Assembly (NCBI GenBank): GCA_030668505.1
Contig: DAOUTV010000152.1
Span: 1 to 5,572, forward strand
Direction: 5' to 3'
Length of the DNA: 5,572 bases
DNA from: Desulfobacterales bacterium
GTDB taxonomy: Bacteria > Desulfobacterota > Desulfobacteria > Desulfobacterales > C00003060
Below, in pieces: positions 5,440 through 5,572 of the stretch (its first letter is position 1; each line of letters begins with the position of its first letter). The position numbers and the translations under genes are program-made. The notes below the pieces were generated by a model. The model did no database searches. It saw nothing but the letters and a program-made list of their open reading frames with translations, and was not told where the DNA came from.

Positions 5440-5500
5440 AAATCCGACACGAAGTGAAGCTTGCGCTAACCACGAAATCCGAAACTCGAAACAAATCCGA
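5440..5500. repeat. non-coding leader with three AAATCCGA direct repeats
   Basis: AAATCCGA occurs exactly at 5440-5447, 5475-5482 and 5493-5500, within an A-rich, low-complexity tract (GAAATCCGAAACTCGAAAC style). Similar degenerate tracts occur between genes in Desulfobacterales genomes, as far as I recall. It contains no recognisable gene or promoter. Confidence 0.55.
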
Positions 5501-5513
5501 AATTCTGAATTTC
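5499..5513. promoter_or_regulatory. 15-bp dyad GAAATTC-T-GAATTTC upstream of the YcaO gene
   Basis: Two perfect 7-bp arms (5499-5505 and 5507-5513) flank a single central base, 86 nt upstream of the YcaO start. The form fits an operator, but it lies inside a repeat-like AT-rich tract and has no promoter boxes beside it, so it may be fortuitous. Confidence 0.35.
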
Positions 5514-5520
5514 CAAATGT

Positions 5521-5572
5521 TGATGATCTCGTAAAAAGTCGAAAAACACCATTTTTTGTCATTCCGGCGAAA
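5521..5572. repeat. partial dispersed intergenic repeat at the window edge
   Basis: On the minus strand this reads TTCGCCGGAATGACAAAAAA, then GGTGTTTTTCGACTTTTTAC, then GAGATCATCA. The CGCCGGAATGAC core and the TTTTTCGACTTTTTACGAG tail resemble a repeat scattered between genes in deltaproteobacterial genomes (recollection, not a search). It is cut by the window edge, so its other half cannot be seen. Confidence 0.5.

Noticed and set aside
5414..5494. N-terminal extension of the YcaO protein to a TTG at 5494
   Set aside because: The added residues translate repeat-like, low-complexity DNA and there is no ribosome binding site; the ATG at 5413 has AGGG at 6 nt.
5440..5500. CRISPR array
   Set aside because: The AAATCCGA copies are only 8 bp, unevenly spaced (35 and 18 bp), and have no cas genes nearby.

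Overview
The window is a compact stretch of seven protein genes, all on the minus strand, so it reads from high to low coordinates. Moderate GC, oxygen-sensitive 2x[4Fe-4S] ATPases, a NifX-like cofactor-binding domain, a DUF134 regulator and dispersed intergenic repeats suggest a strictly anaerobic bacterium. A sulfate-reducing deltaproteobacterium (Desulfobacterota, Desulfobacterales-like) is most likely. That assignment is an inference from gene content and repeat style; no rRNA or other phylogenetic marker is present.

Layout in transcription order: (1) about 160 bp of repeat-rich non-coding DNA (5414-5572). (2) A 563-aa YcaO-type ATP-dependent amide-activating enzyme with an unrecognised N-terminal domain (3722-5413). 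(3) A strong sigma70-type promoter (TTGACA, 17 bp, TATATT) followed by a perfect 14-bp palindrome and a good ribosome binding site. (4) A DUF134/UPF0251 helix-turn-helix protein with a Cys-rich tail (3181-3612). (5) A pyridoxamine-phosphate-oxidase-like flavin-binding split-barrel protein (2676-3095). (6) An imperfect inverted repeat in the next gap. (7) A NifX/NafY-type protein (Nitro_FeMo-Co domain) fused to a Gly/Met-rich repeat and a C-terminal coiled coil (1886-2533). (8) A 76-aa Gly-rich protein with six cysteines (1614-1844). (9) Two tandem paralogous MinD/ParA-like ATPases, each with an inserted two-cluster ferredoxin domain. The first is complete (772-1608); the second overlaps it by 4 bp and runs off the left edge (1-775).

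The last four genes (NifX-like, small Cys protein, two Fe-S ATPases) are closely spaced and look like one co-translated module for handling a metal or Fe-S cofactor. The combination resembles the 'orange protein' (ORP, Mo-Cu cluster) systems of Desulfovibrio, where MinD-like ferredoxin-ATPases are encoded with MTH1175/NifX-like proteins. The exact cofactor here is unknown. The DUF134 gene heads the run behind its own promoter, and the palindrome at the expected transcription start suggests autoregulation of the whole set. The YcaO gene lies upstream of that promoter and is probably a separate unit.

The two most interesting points are the DUF134 promoter/operator, and the apparent distribution of the two ends of a DUF5320-like protein over two adjacent genes.
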